DNA of 34,213 nt from Kiritimatiellia bacterium (GTDB lineage Bacteria > Verrucomicrobiota > Kiritimatiellia > RFP12 > UBA1067): NCBI GenBank assembly GCA_017427485.1, contig JAFRSR010000066.1, positions 1 to 34,213 of the forward strand. The letters are read 5' to 3'. Shown piece by piece: positions 1 to 8,729 of the stretch. Below the pieces are notes generated by a model. The model was not told the origin of the DNA. It made no database searches and was given only the letters and a program-made list of their open reading frames with translations. A program made the position numbers and the translations under genes. The first letter of the stretch is position 1; every line of letters begins with the position of its first letter.

Positions 1-510
1 CTACGCGCGATCCGCGACGAGCGGCGGCGGGACGTGCCCGTGGTGACGGAGGACGTGGTCGTCTCCAACTGCTACTTCAACACGCCGTGCCAGGGCGTGC
101 GCATCGGCTGCCCCTCGGACGACACGATTCGCAACGCCGTGTTCCGCAACATCGAGTTCGACGGGAACAACGCCATCGGCTCGCAGCAGCCCCGCCGCTA
201 CCTGACGATGGGCGACAACGGCTACCTGAAGACCGAGAACATCCTCTTCGAGAACTGGACGGTGCGGAGCGGCGGGCATCCGCTTCAGATGTTCGTGGGC
301 GAAGGGATCGTCCTGCGCGACTTCGGGCACATGACGTTCCGCAACTTCACCGTCAAATCGAAACGCCCGTTCATGGTTCGCGGGAACACGGGCACGCACA
401 TTACTGACATGCACTTCGAGAATGTCAAGGGGACGGTCGCGGGCAAGCCGTTCGACGTGTCTCACGCCACGATCGACTTCGGGCAGATCAACGTCGGCTC
501 GGGGAAGTGA
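1..510 (+). CDS. Right-handed beta-helix protein, GH28-like (3' part only)
   Basis: This is the last 169 residues of a gene whose start lies before the window; the frame is open from base 1. The sequence has the short repeating hydrophobic strands of a parallel beta-helix, with segments such as VVVSNCYF, IRNAVFRNIEF, ENILFENWTV and DMHFENVKG. The segment NTPCQGVRIGCPSDD resembles the substrate-groove coils of polygalacturonase-like GH28 enzymes. This suggests a secreted polysaccharide-cleaving enzyme, but the usual catalytic Asp residues of GH28 would lie upstream and cannot be checked. The gene converges on the DUF4838 gene and the two 3' ends overlap by 23 bp. The beta-helix fold is fairly secure; the GH28 assignment is tentative, and a pectate-lyase-like family is possible. 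Confidence 0.6.
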   Translation, partial: LRAIRDERRRDVPVVTEDVVVSNCYFNTPCQGVRIGCPSDDTIRNAVFRNIEFDGNNAIGSQQPRRYLTMGDNGYLKTENILFENWTVRSGGHPLQMFVGEGIVLRDFGHMTFRNFTVKSKRPFMVRGNTGTHITDMHFENVKGTVAGKPFDVSHATIDFGQINVGSGK

Positions 511-3500
511 CAAGCGGCACTTGGGTGCGGTCCGTCAGTATGAGTGGATAGTCCACGAGGGGGAGATGGGTAAAGTCGCAACGGGCAAGATGCCCGTTGT
601 CCCAGTGGGAGGGTCGCGCTCCTGCGCGACCGCTGTTTGCTACCGAATAGACGCCGCCGCGGAGCATGTCCACGAGGACCGGATCCTTCGGCGCGAGCGC
701 CGTCGGGACGGAGAGCTTCGCGTCGCAGCGCGCCGTGTAGCACGTGCCCGTGTACGAGCCCGAGAAGTCGAACGCCGCGTAGTAGAGGAAGAGCGGCTTG
801 CCGTCCGCCGCGCGGAACGCCGTCGCCACCATGGGCGCACCCGCGTCCGACGCCGGCGTGAGCGACACGTTGATCGACTCGTCGTGCTTCGCCGTCGCGA
901 GGAGCGCGTTATAGTTCCCGAACGCGCGGCAAGACATCTTGGGCTTGTACGTCCAGCCGTTCACGATACCGTGTTCGGCGGGATGCGCCTGCGTGGTCAG
1001 CGCCATCGAGTAGTGGCGGGAGATGTCCGCCATCTGGAAGAACGAACTGCGCGCGATGCCGGCGCGGCGGTCGGTGACGAAACGGCGCAGGAGCCACTTC
1101 GCCTGGTTCGCCTGGCTTTGCCAGCCTTCCTGGCAGACGCTTCTCGGCCACCAGAGCCAGTGCCCGGCCGGGAACCAGCTCGGGAAGCCGGACTCGCCCT
1201 GCCAGATGTCCATGTGCTTCCCGCCGTGCGCGTCGATGAAGGCGCGCACGTCCTTGAGGACCGCGACGTAGTCGGACGAACTGCCAGAGGCAATCCGCTG
1301 CTCGCGGCGGAGACGCTCGGGCACGCGCGTGTAGGCATGGCCGCACCAGAAGTCGATCGCCGCCGCGCCGCCCGCCTCGAAGAAACGCTTCTCCCAGGCG
1401 TTGAGCGCCGCTGACGACGTGGTGCCGCCGATCTTCGCGTCGGGAATCTCCTCGCGGATCACGCCACCCGTCAGCTTCACGAGCTCTAGATAGTCGTCGG
1501 CGTTCGGCGTACTCGGCTGCCAGAAGTGCTTGATGTTCGGCTCGTTCCAGATCTCCCAGTGCGTGACCTTCCCCTTGTAGCGCTTCGCGAGCGCGCGCAC
1601 GTAGGCGCACCAAGCCGCGCGGCATTCCTCGCCGTAGAGCGTGGGCACGCACCCCACGGCCGCGCCGGTGAAGCAGTTCGTCATGTACAGCGTGTTGCCG
1701 AACGTGACGCTGAACCACGGACGGATCCCGCGCTTCGTCAGGTTGTCCACGACGCCGTCGAGCACGGAGAAGTCGTACACGCCCTTCTGTTTCTCGCAAC
1801 GGCTCCACATCGTCTGGCACCGCGCCCACTTCACGCCCGCCGCCGCCAGCGTGTCGTAGCAGCGGTCGGGGTCGAACAAACCGCGGTCGAGGCACTCGAA
1901 GCCGATGGAGGCGTTGGAGGATTCCGGCAAGTCGGCCGATTGAGGGACGGCCAGCGTGCCGATGCGCGTCAGCCCCGCAATCGGCCCATCGAACACGCGC
2001 GCAGCCGTCATGCCGCAGTCTTCGCGTCCGTCCTCGCCCGACGCGGGAATCGGCGCCCCGAACCACGGCTCCACCGCCGCTTGCCGGGATACCGGGGCAA
2101 AGTGAAGCTTGTCCAAGTAGAGCGCGGGGACGAAACGCTTGCCGGACTTGTCGAGATAGCCGTCACCGACGAAGAGGTAGGCCTGGTCGGAGAGCGTGGC
2201 GGGGTCGAACATGCCGATCGTGTACCAGGCGTATTCGCCCGACAACTTCTCGGCAGGATACGCGCAGGAACAGACATGCTTCTTCGTCTTCGGATCGTAG
2301 ATGCCGGCCGTGACGGCGGGTCCCTTGCGGCCTGGGACGAGGTCCGCGCGCAGGCGCATCTGCACGGAATAGCGCGTGCCGGACGCAAACGCGGCGTCGG
2401 ACATCGGGAAGTTGACCGACCAGCGCGGCTGGGGGTTGGCGATCTTCGCCGCATGGCCGTCCTCCGCGAGCGGATCGTCCACGCGCTCGTTGCCGTCGCC
2501 CAGACGGAGCAGGTGCAGGAAGGCGTCCTCCACCACGCCGTCCGTCCGCGCCACGTTCGTGCCGTCCGCCAGCCGCCGCCACGCGTCGAGGATGGCGGTG
2601 TGGCGCGGAAGGCTGGAGCAGAGGCGCATGTGCTTCACCTCGTCCACGAACGCGAGCGCGCGGAGGGCGAGCTGCGGGATCTCGACCGCGACAACCTGTG
2701 GCGTGCCCGTGAGGTCCACCACCGCACCGCGCTTCTTGCGGAAGTGTTCGAGGCGCACGTAGTCCACGCCGAAGCGGGCGGTGCGAACGTTGAACTCCAG
2801 CGTCTTGTCGCCTTTCACGGCGGCGGCGGCCTTCTCCAGCAGCGCGTCCGCGCGGTCCCAGAACTCGACGGGGATGTCCGGGCTGGGGATGTTCTGGTGG
2901 CAGTTGAGCCAGCGGTTGGTGTCGGCGGACGTGTAGGCGATCTGCAGGCGGTGCAGCTCCTCGAAGTATTCGCGCACGAACGGCGCGCCCGCCCCGTAGA
3001 ATCCGGCGAAGAAGTCGTCGAGGAGCGGCTTCATCGGCCGGTCGGGGTTCCACATCCACTTCGCGAGCAGCCACGCCTTCAGCTCGGCGAAGCCCGCGTT
3101 GCAACCCTGGCGGTCGCCCTGCTCGAAGAGGGCGTAGACGCCGTTGTCGCGGAAGAACTGCACGTTGCCCTGCAACGCGTAGGCGTCCGGGAACGGATAG
3201 GGGTAGCAGTGGAAGTCCGTCACGTAGTCCCACACGTACAGACGCGTCGCCTGCGCGTGCCACGCCTTGATCTCGTCCACGAACTTCACGTTCTGGTGAT
3301 AGCGCGAATCGGGGAGCGGACGCGAGAAGTCGCACTCGATCGTGCAGAGGCAGGGCATCACGTTGTGACGCAGCTTCGTCTTCTTCGGCGGCTTGCGCGT
3401 GTACTGGTAGGCGAGCGTCTCGATGATCTTGCCGGGGAACTCCCTCTCCACCGCCTCGGCGATCGCGTTCACGAACCGCACCACCGTGCCCGCGTGGGAT

Positions 3501-4384
3501 TCCTCCTCCGCGTCCACCGCCGCGCAGGCGGGGCATTCGCAGTAGTTGTACCAGTCGTTCTGGCTCACGCCGTAGTAGTCAGCCGTCGGATCCTTGCGGA
3601 TGCACGCGAGCACGTTCGAGGTGACGATGCGCAGTACGTCGGGATTCGTGAGGCAGAGCTGCGTGCGCTCCTTCAGGCGCGTCCCGTTCACCATGCTGAA
3701 GTATTCGGGATGCGCGTCGAAATACTTCTCGGGCGGCAGGAGCCGGTTGAAGGTGTGGCAGTTGCCGAGGCCGCCGCCGAAACGTCCGGCGGGGCCGCCG
3801 TGCTTCGCGCCCACGCGCATCGCGGGACCGTTCGCGCGGTTGCGCGCGGCGAAGTCGCCGTTGAACATGTCCCACCAGAACGGCTCGCGGTGCGGGAACG
3901 CGGGCGTCTGCGCGTCGTCAAGTCCGTCGGGCACGGAAAAGGCGTCGCGTGCCGGCACGACCGTGTGCCACGAGGCGTACCAGCGACAGCCGCCGTAGCG
4001 CTCCAGCAGCTCGTACACGCCGTAGAGCACGCCGCGCTTCCCGCCGGTGACATGCAGGTCGCCTTGGACAACCTTCAAGCTGAATCCATCGTCGCCTAAA
4101 TTGAGGGGACGTGAGACCTGAGACGAGAGACGAGACGAGTTGATGAACACGGCCTTTCGCGGGAGGGACGCGCGTGCCGCGTCCGCCACCGTCATGATCG
4201 GCAACCTGACGCCCGTCATCTTCTCCGTGAAGTCGCGCAGCTCCTCGGCGGCGTACACCACCGAGGGCGACGCGTCAGCCGCGCGCACGATCGCGTACTC
4301 GGGCGCCTGCCCGCGCACGGCGAGGTCGAGCGCCGACGCGCCTAGCGCCATCCCCGCCACAATGCCACAAATGACACCTTTCAT
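488..4384 (-). CDS. Secreted DUF4838 protein fused to a GH39-like (clan A) glycosidase domain
   Basis: A 1298-residue secreted protein. Residues 1-18 form a signal peptide. Residues about 20-150 resemble the N-terminal domain found before alpha-glucuronidase and GH20-type barrels (LYGVYELLERYGGCRWY). Residues about 200-480 are DUF4838, with a CxxC in CECPACAAVD. A beta-sandwich-like middle follows. Residues about 830-1200 form a TIM barrel of the GH39/GH5 kind, with Glu948 in WEIWNEPN (acid/base) and Glu1064 in WQGESGFP (nucleophile). The start at 4384 was chosen because GGAGG lies 7 nt upstream; an ATG at 4402 would overlap the previous stop (ATGA) but has no such site. Residues about 82-93 are encoded by a heptamer array and the C-terminal tail by a double-hairpin insert. 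GH39 contains beta-xylosidases and alpha-L-iduronidases; the substrate here is unknown. Confidence 0.8.
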   Translation of the reverse strand: MKGVICGIVAGMALGASALDLAVRGQAPEYAIVRAADASPSVVYAAEELRDFTEKMTGVRLPIMTVADAARASLPRKAVFINSSRLSSQVSRPLNLGDDGFSLKVVQGDLHVTGGKRGVLYGVYELLERYGGCRWYASWHTVVPARDAFSVPDGLDDAQTPAFPHREPFWWDMFNGDFAARNRANGPAMRVGAKHGGPAGRFGGGLGNCHTFNRLLPPEKYFDAHPEYFSMVNGTRLKERTQLCLTNPDVLRIVTSNVLACIRKDPTADYYGVSQNDWYNYCECPACAAVDAEEESHAGTVVRFVNAIAEAVEREFPGKIIETLAYQYTRKPPKKTKLRHNVMPCLCTIECDFSRPLPDSRYHQNVKFVDEIKAWHAQATRLYVWDYVTDFHCYPYPFPDAYALQGNVQFFRDNGVYALFEQGDRQGCNAGFAELKAWLLAKWMWNPDRPMKPLLDDFFAGFYGAGAPFVREYFEELHRLQIAYTSADTNRWLNCHQNIPSPDIPVEFWDRADALLEKAAAAVKGDKTLEFNVRTARFGVDYVRLEHFRKKRGAVVDLTGTPQVVAVEIPQLALRALAFVDEVKHMRLCSSLPRHTAILDAWRRLADGTNVARTDGVVEDAFLHLLRLGDGNERVDDPLAEDGHAAKIANPQPRWSVNFPMSDAAFASGTRYSVQMRLRADLVPGRKGPAVTAGIYDPKTKKHVCSCAYPAEKLSGEYAWYTIGMFDPATLSDQAYLFVGDGYLDKSGKRFVPALYLDKLHFAPVSRQAAVEPWFGAPIPASGEDGREDCGMTAARVFDGPIAGLTRIGTLAVPQSADLPESSNASIGFECLDRGLFDPDRCYDTLAAAGVKWARCQTMWSRCEKQKGVYDFSVLDGVVDNLTKRGIRPWFSVTFGNTLYMTNCFTGAAVGCVPTLYGEECRAAWCAYVRALAKRYKGKVTHWEIWNEPNIKHFWQPSTPNADDYLELVKLTGGVIREEIPDAKIGGTTSSAALNAWEKRFFEAGGAAAIDFWCGHAYTRVPERLRREQRIASGSSSDYVAVLKDVRAFIDAHGGKHMDIWQGESGFPSWFPAGHWLWWPRSVCQEGWQSQANQAKWLLRRFVTDRRAGIARSSFFQMADISRHYSMALTTQAHPAEHGIVNGWTYKPKMSCRAFGNYNALLATAKHDESINVSLTPASDAGAPMVATAFRAADGKPLFLYYAAFDFSGSYTGTCYTARCDAKLSVPTALAPKDPVLVDMLRGGVYSVANSGRAGARPSHWDNGHLARCDFTHLPLVDYPLILTDRTQVPLVTSPSRR
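579..631. repeat. Paired-hairpin element A, inside a coding region
   Basis: Two near-adjacent perfect hairpins. The first is CAACGGGCA, loop AGA, TGCCCGTTG (579-599). The second is GGTCGCGC, loop TCCT, GCGCGACC (612-631). The element lies within the 3' end of the DUF4838-GH39 gene and is read in frame, adding roughly GRAGARPSHWDNGHLARC to an otherwise ordinary C-terminus. The layout matches element B at 9932-9976, which has different arm sequences. Confidence 0.75.
4107..4141. repeat. Heptamer array 1 (five 7-bp units) inside a coding region
   Basis: Successive 7-bp units on the plus strand are GGACGTG, AGACCTG, AGACGAG, AGACGAG and ACGAGTT. The outer units are degenerate. The array is read in frame near residues 82-93 of the DUF4838 protein as a Ser/Arg-rich stretch. 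No frame is broken. Confidence 0.7.
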
Positions 4385-4398
4385 TACGTTGCCTCCAT

Positions 4399-7300
4399 TC
4401 ATCGTGAATAACGGGGTTTAAACGCCGGAGATGGTGACGCCAAGGCGTCCATCATGGCCTTAACCGCCGCGTCGAGCTGCGGGTCGCGCCCGGCTTCTTC
4501 GTCCGCCGGCGTCAAGTCCACCTCGATGTCCGGCTTCGCGCCGTTGTTCTCCATGTCGCTGCCGTCGAAGAGGAACCAACCGCGTCCGGGGATGCGGAAC
4601 GTGCCGTAGTCGAGCAAATTCACGTTGCTCGTGGCGATCACGCCGCCGGCGGTGCGCCGCCCGACGAGCGGTCCGCGCTTCAGCGTCTTCACCGCGTGGG
4701 CGAACATCTCGCCGTTGGAGAACACCCGTTCGTCCACCAGCACCGCCACGGGCTTTGAGAACACGGGACGGTTCCAGTAGCCGAACAGGTAGCCCGTCTG
4801 CCCGTTCGGCGCGACGCTGCGCGCATGGTCGCCGCCGCAGATGACGGAAAGTAACCAGTCAGCCGTGAATCCCCCCGTGTTGCCACGCAGGTCGATGACG
4901 AGCGCGTCCTTCCCCCAGCAGCGCGAATACACCTCCTCCTCGAACATCTGGTAGTCCTTCGGCTTCATCTTCCGCACGGCAAGGTATCCGACCCTTCCCG
5001 CGGTCGCGATGTCAACGCGCGCACGCGCGGACTTCACCTCCGCCTCCGCGATGAGGTCGCGTATCCGTGCGTATGTCGCAAGCTTGAGGTAGACGGGCTC
5101 CGCCTCGCGTCCCTTGACGACGATCTGCACCTGCTTGCCTTCGGGCAGATTCAGAATGTCGTCCAGTTGCGTCCCCGTCCCCAGCCGCTTGCCGTCGATC
5201 TCCACGACCTCGTCCCCGACGCGCAGCTTGCCCTCCGCCGGCGAACCGGGAATCACCTCTGCCACATTGAACGTGCCCGGCGCGAACCGCACGCCGAGGT
5301 GCCCCGTGACGGCCGTCCAGTTGTGCGGCTTCGGCGGACGAACCCATTCGCGGTCCGACGTGCTCGACGACCAGAAGCCTAAATGCGAGGCGTCCAGCTC
5401 GCCGGTCATGAGGCTGACGACGCGCGTGAAGACTGAGTAGCTGGAGGCGTGGCGCGCCGCCGGCAGGTACCTGTCCCGCACGGCCTTCCAGTCCACGCCG
5501 TGCATGCCCCTGTCGTAGAACCGGTCCCGCAGCCTCGCCCACGCCGTGCGGAAGGCGAGTTCGCGGTAGTCGGCCATGTCGTCCTCCCTGTACACGCTCA
5601 GGTCGAACGTCGTGTCCTTATGCGCGGGCTTGTTGTCAACAACCCACGCGAGGCGATTGTCCTTCGCGTACCAATGCGGATTGCGCCCGCGTTTGGACGA
5701 CAGTTTCTCGCCCGTCATGCGGTCCGGAACGTGCAGCGTGAACGTGGACGACCCGTTGGCGTAGGCGAGCGTGCGGGAATCGTGCGAGAAGAACGGCGAG
5801 GTTCCCGACACGCCCGTGCACCGGATGCGATCGAAGAGTCCATCGAACACGATGTTCACACGTGGCGCACCCTGATTGCCCTTCTCCTCCTTCTTGCCCT
5901 TCTCGTCCTTTTTGCTCTTCTCGTCATTCTTCGTGTCCTGTTTGACGATGCCGCGCCGGGCGCGCCGGACGGCCTCCGCCTTGTCGTCGGACTCGTCCTT
6001 GGGATCGAGATAGACGTAGTAGATCTGGTCGCTGCCGTTGCCGGTCCCCGGACGATTGCCCGACCAGGCGAGCAGTTTGCCGTCCGGACTCCACGCCGGC
6101 GCCCCGTCCCACTTCCAGTTCCGCGTCAGGTTGTACGGCTTTCCGCCGCCCGTCGCAGGAACGATCCACACGTCGCGGTTGTCGTCCGCGTCCACGAGCT
6201 CCGCCGCGAGGTAGCGCGCGTCGGGGCTCCAGGCGATGGCGCCCGCGGAGTAGGCCTCGGCGCGCAGTTCCGACTTCATGTCCTTCAGGGTCACCACCTC
6301 GAGGCCGCCGCGCTGGTTCGGGCAGGCGAGGCGCGTGCCGTCGGGCGAGACGTACAGGCCGATGCGGACCGAATCGTCAGAAATCAGCGTCTCCGTCTTG
6401 AACGTGGCGTTCTCCCACCACGGCAGGCCTGCGTTCGTGCGGCGCGCACGGCAGATCTCCGATCCGTCGCCGCGGTCCACCACGTAGTAGAGGCAGGAAC
6501 CGTCCGGCGCGAACGCACACTTCGTCACGCGCGCGAGACGCCGCTCCGCCACGAGGCGCGGCGTCCTGACGACCGTGTCCATCGCGTAGAGACCGCCGCC
6601 GACGGTGAGCGCCACCTCCATGCCGTCCGAGCAGAACGAGACGTCACCCTCTCCTTCCGCGTTCCAGGCGGCGGTGTAGAACCTGCGGCGGCCGAAAGAG
6701 GCCGTGGACTGGTAGCCGCTCGGACGAAGCGCGATGCGCACGGGCTTGGGACTAGCCGCCGTCGGATCAAGCCGCCAGAAGTCGAATCCGGCCCGTACCA
6801 CCATCGTGCGGCCGTCCGCCGAGACCGACGGCTGGAACGCCGCGTCGTTGCCGAACGAGACCACTTCGCGGTCGGCGCCGTCCGCCAGCACGTGCTCGCG
6901 CACGCCAACAACGAACGCCCCCTGCCGCCGGCCGAGGTAGTAGAACGCCTTGCCGTCCGGACGCCAACGCGGGAAGAAGGCGTTTTCCGACGCCGTCGCC
7001 GCACGCCGGAACTCCTTCGTCTGCATGTCATATATCCAGATCTCCGCATCCTCAGGCGCCTTCCCTGAACGGCGCTTACGATAGATGTCCTCGCCGCGGC
7101 GCGAAAACGCGAGCAATCGCCCGTCGGGCGAAAGCGCCGCATCGCGCGAACGCACGCGCGCGAGCGGATAGGTCTCGCCGCCGTCCGGCGTAAAGAAGGC
7201 GATGCGCCAGCCCGTGGAGGCGTCGCCGGCGTGGTCGCGCAGCGCGCCGCCGACAAGGCGCTTGCCGTCCGGCGCCCACCCGGAGAGCCCCGTTGGCTCA

Positions 7301-7641
7301 CTGTGGTGCGACAGCTGGCTCACGCGCAGCGTCGCCAAATCCATAACGAATATCTTGTTTCCACCGTCCCGCGAGGACAGAAAGACCACGCGGGCACCAT
7401 CCGGCGAGAGCGCGGGCCAGGACTCGCGCGACTCTTCCGGCGTGAGACGCTCGGCCGTCCCGCCCGCCGTGGGCGCGATCCAGACCGAGTCGTTCCACTC
7501 GAATACGAACCGCGCGCCGTCGGCGCTGACGCTGGGGCTTGAACCGAGAAATATCTCCGACCAGTCCCTCCCGTCGCCGTCGCCGGCAACGGCGGCGGCG
7601 CACAGGAAGGACGCGAAAATGGCGCCCAGGGAAGCCTTCAT
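4399..7641 (-). CDS. Tricorn-type protease (S41 family) with beta-propeller, PDZ and catalytic core
   Basis: A 1080-residue protein with a signal peptide (residues about 1-20), so probably periplasmic. The N-terminal half is a run of TolB/WD40-like propeller blades (repeated SPDGxxL motifs). A Lys/Glu-rich linker follows at about 565-590, a PDZ domain at about 785-855 and an S41 peptidase core at the C-terminus. The tricorn catalytic set is visible: Ser752-His753 (DASHLGF), Ser975 (FSNGEMF) and Glu1031 (DMENNGAKPD). These match Thermoplasma tricorn Ser745, His746, Ser965 and Glu1023 in order and spacing. IDLRGNTGG is also present. Tricorn processes oligopeptides from larger proteases. The ATG at 7641 overlaps the upstream stop as TGATG, implying translational coupling with the oxidoreductase. 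A much longer reading frame upstream lacks a credible start. Confidence 0.9.
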   Translation of the reverse strand: MKASLGAIFASFLCAAAVAGDGDGRDWSEIFLGSSPSVSADGARFVFEWNDSVWIAPTAGGTAERLTPEESRESWPALSPDGARVVFLSSRDGGNKIFVMDLATLRVSQLSHHSEPTGLSGWAPDGKRLVGGALRDHAGDASTGWRIAFFTPDGGETYPLARVRSRDAALSPDGRLLAFSRRGEDIYRKRRSGKAPEDAEIWIYDMQTKEFRRAATASENAFFPRWRPDGKAFYYLGRRQGAFVVGVREHVLADGADREVVSFGNDAAFQPSVSADGRTMVVRAGFDFWRLDPTAASPKPVRIALRPSGYQSTASFGRRRFYTAAWNAEGEGDVSFCSDGMEVALTVGGGLYAMDTVVRTPRLVAERRLARVTKCAFAPDGSCLYYVVDRGDGSEICRARRTNAGLPWWENATFKTETLISDDSVRIGLYVSPDGTRLACPNQRGGLEVVTLKDMKSELRAEAYSAGAIAWSPDARYLAAELVDADDNRDVWIVPATGGGKPYNLTRNWKWDGAPAWSPDGKLLAWSGNRPGTGNGSDQIYYVYLDPKDESDDKAEAVRRARRGIVKQDTKNDEKSKKDEKGKKEEKGNQGAPRVNIVFDGLFDRIRCTGVSGTSPFFSHDSRTLAYANGSSTFTLHVPDRMTGEKLSSKRGRNPHWYAKDNRLAWVVDNKPAHKDTTFDLSVYREDDMADYRELAFRTAWARLRDRFYDRGMHGVDWKAVRDRYLPAARHASSYSVFTRVVSLMTGELDASHLGFWSSSTSDREWVRPPKPHNWTAVTGHLGVRFAPGTFNVAEVIPGSPAEGKLRVGDEVVEIDGKRLGTGTQLDDILNLPEGKQVQIVVKGREAEPVYLKLATYARIRDLIAEAEVKSARARVDIATAGRVGYLAVRKMKPKDYQMFEEEVYSRCWGKDALVIDLRGNTGGFTADWLLSVICGGDHARSVAPNGQTGYLFGYWNRPVFSKPVAVLVDERVFSNGEMFAHAVKTLKRGPLVGRRTAGGVIATSNVNLLDYGTFRIPGRGWFLFDGSDMENNGAKPDIEVDLTPADEEAGRDPQLDAAVKAMMDALASPSPAFKPRYSR

Positions 7642-8729
7642 CACTTCACTTTGCCCACGTACGCGATCTTGCCGGTCTGGATGGACTCGTAGCAGCCGAG
7701 CATGGCCTGGATCGTCTGCTTGTGCCACTTCAGGTTGATGAGCGGCGTCTTGCGGTTTCGGATGCAGTCCACGAACTCGTCGATCAGGCCCACCCACTCG
7801 TCGAAGTAGGTGTACTGCACGGTGTAGCGGTCATTCGGCGCGCCGTTGTGGTACACGTTCGGTCCGAAGCAGTCGCAGCTGATCATGCCCTTCTCGCCCG
7901 TGATCGTCACGTTCACCTCCATGCGCTTGGGGAAACGCTCCCAGCCCGGGCCCGGCACCTTCAGTTTCTCCTCCAGGCGGCTCCACGAGGGGTCGAAGAG
8001 GAATGCGGTGCCGTCCTTCATCTTGCCCACGGCCATGAGCATGTCCTCCACCTTCAGCCCGTCGCGCAGGTTCGGCGCGACCTCGGCGTAGATGTAGTCG
8101 AAGTCGGAGCCGGTCAGGTGGCGGATGAGGTCGAAGATGTGCGGGTGGTCGCAAAGCGCGCCGCCACGGAAGCGCGGATCGCCCTTCTTGAGCGGCACCA
8201 CGCTCCCGAAGCTCGCCTTCGGGTCGCCCTGCCACGGGAACGCCCACACGGGCGAGAGCGTGATGTTCGTCATCTGCACGGCCTTGATCTTGCCGACCGC
8301 GCCATCCTTCACGAGCTTCTCGAGACGCCGCACGACGGAGTTGTAGTGCATCTCGAGCTCGATCTGGCAGACGATCCCCGCCTTGTCGCACAGAGCGATC
8401 ATCTCGTCGTACTCCTTCATGTCGAACGACGGAATCTTCATGGAGAGGATGTGGATGCCCTTCTCGGCGCACCACTTCATCTGCTCGAAGTGGCGGTCGT
8501 TCGCGGACGCGATCACCACGGCCTCGATGTCGGGGTGTTTCGTGTACATCTCCTCGGGATCGAGGTAGCACGGCACGCCCGTCTTGTACAGCTCGTAGAC
8601 CTTCTTCGCGTCCTCATCCTGAGCGCAGCTCGCCACCCAGTCGAGCTTCTTGTTCTCGATGAGCGTCTGGTAGTACTTGCGGGTATGCCCGTGGGTCATG
8701 CCCATCATCGCGATTTTCACCGGTTTCAT
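7641..8729 (-). CDS. Gfo/Idh/MocA family NAD(P)-dependent oxidoreductase
   Basis: A 362-residue protein with an N-terminal Rossmann fold and a C-terminal Gfo/Idh/MocA alpha/beta domain. The nucleotide-binding turn is atypical (KIAMMGMTHGHTRKYY). The usual catalytic EKP lysine appears in SMKIPSF, followed by HYNS and NITLSP segments typical of the family. Members oxidise or epimerise sugars and inositols. No signal peptide is seen, so it should be cytoplasmic. The start ATG overlaps the upstream stop (TAATG) and its own stop overlaps the tricorn start (TGATG), so it sits in a tightly coupled trio. The context suggests catabolism of a sugar released by the neighbouring hydrolases; the substrate cannot be read from sequence. 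Confidence 0.88.
   Translation of the reverse strand: MKPVKIAMMGMTHGHTRKYYQTLIENKKLDWVASCAQDEDAKKVYELYKTGVPCYLDPEEMYTKHPDIEAVVIASANDRHFEQMKWCAEKGIHILSMKIPSFDMKEYDEMIALCDKAGIVCQIELEMHYNSVVRRLEKLVKDGAVGKIKAVQMTNITLSPVWAFPWQGDPKASFGSVVPLKKGDPRFRGGALCDHPHIFDLIRHLTGSDFDYIYAEVAPNLRDGLKVEDMLMAVGKMKDGTAFLFDPSWSRLEEKLKVPGPGWERFPKRMEVNVTITGEKGMISCDCFGPNVYHNGAPNDRYTVQYTYFDEWVGLIDEFVDCIRNRKTPLINLKWHKQTIQAMLGCYESIQTGKIAYVGKVK

Noticed and set aside
1526..4099. An 857-residue open frame on the plus strand opposite the DUF4838 gene, and similar long frames at 5449-7068 (plus), 23387-25381 (minus) and 25492-26904 (minus)
   Set aside because: These lie opposite well-supported genes, have Arg/Val/Glu-rich compositions typical of antisense frames in GC-rich DNA, and show no domain or ribosome site.
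7642..7797. N-terminal extension of the tricorn protease by about 50 residues
   Set aside because: It would overlap the oxidoreductase gene, has no family resemblance and would bury the signal peptide that begins at 7641.
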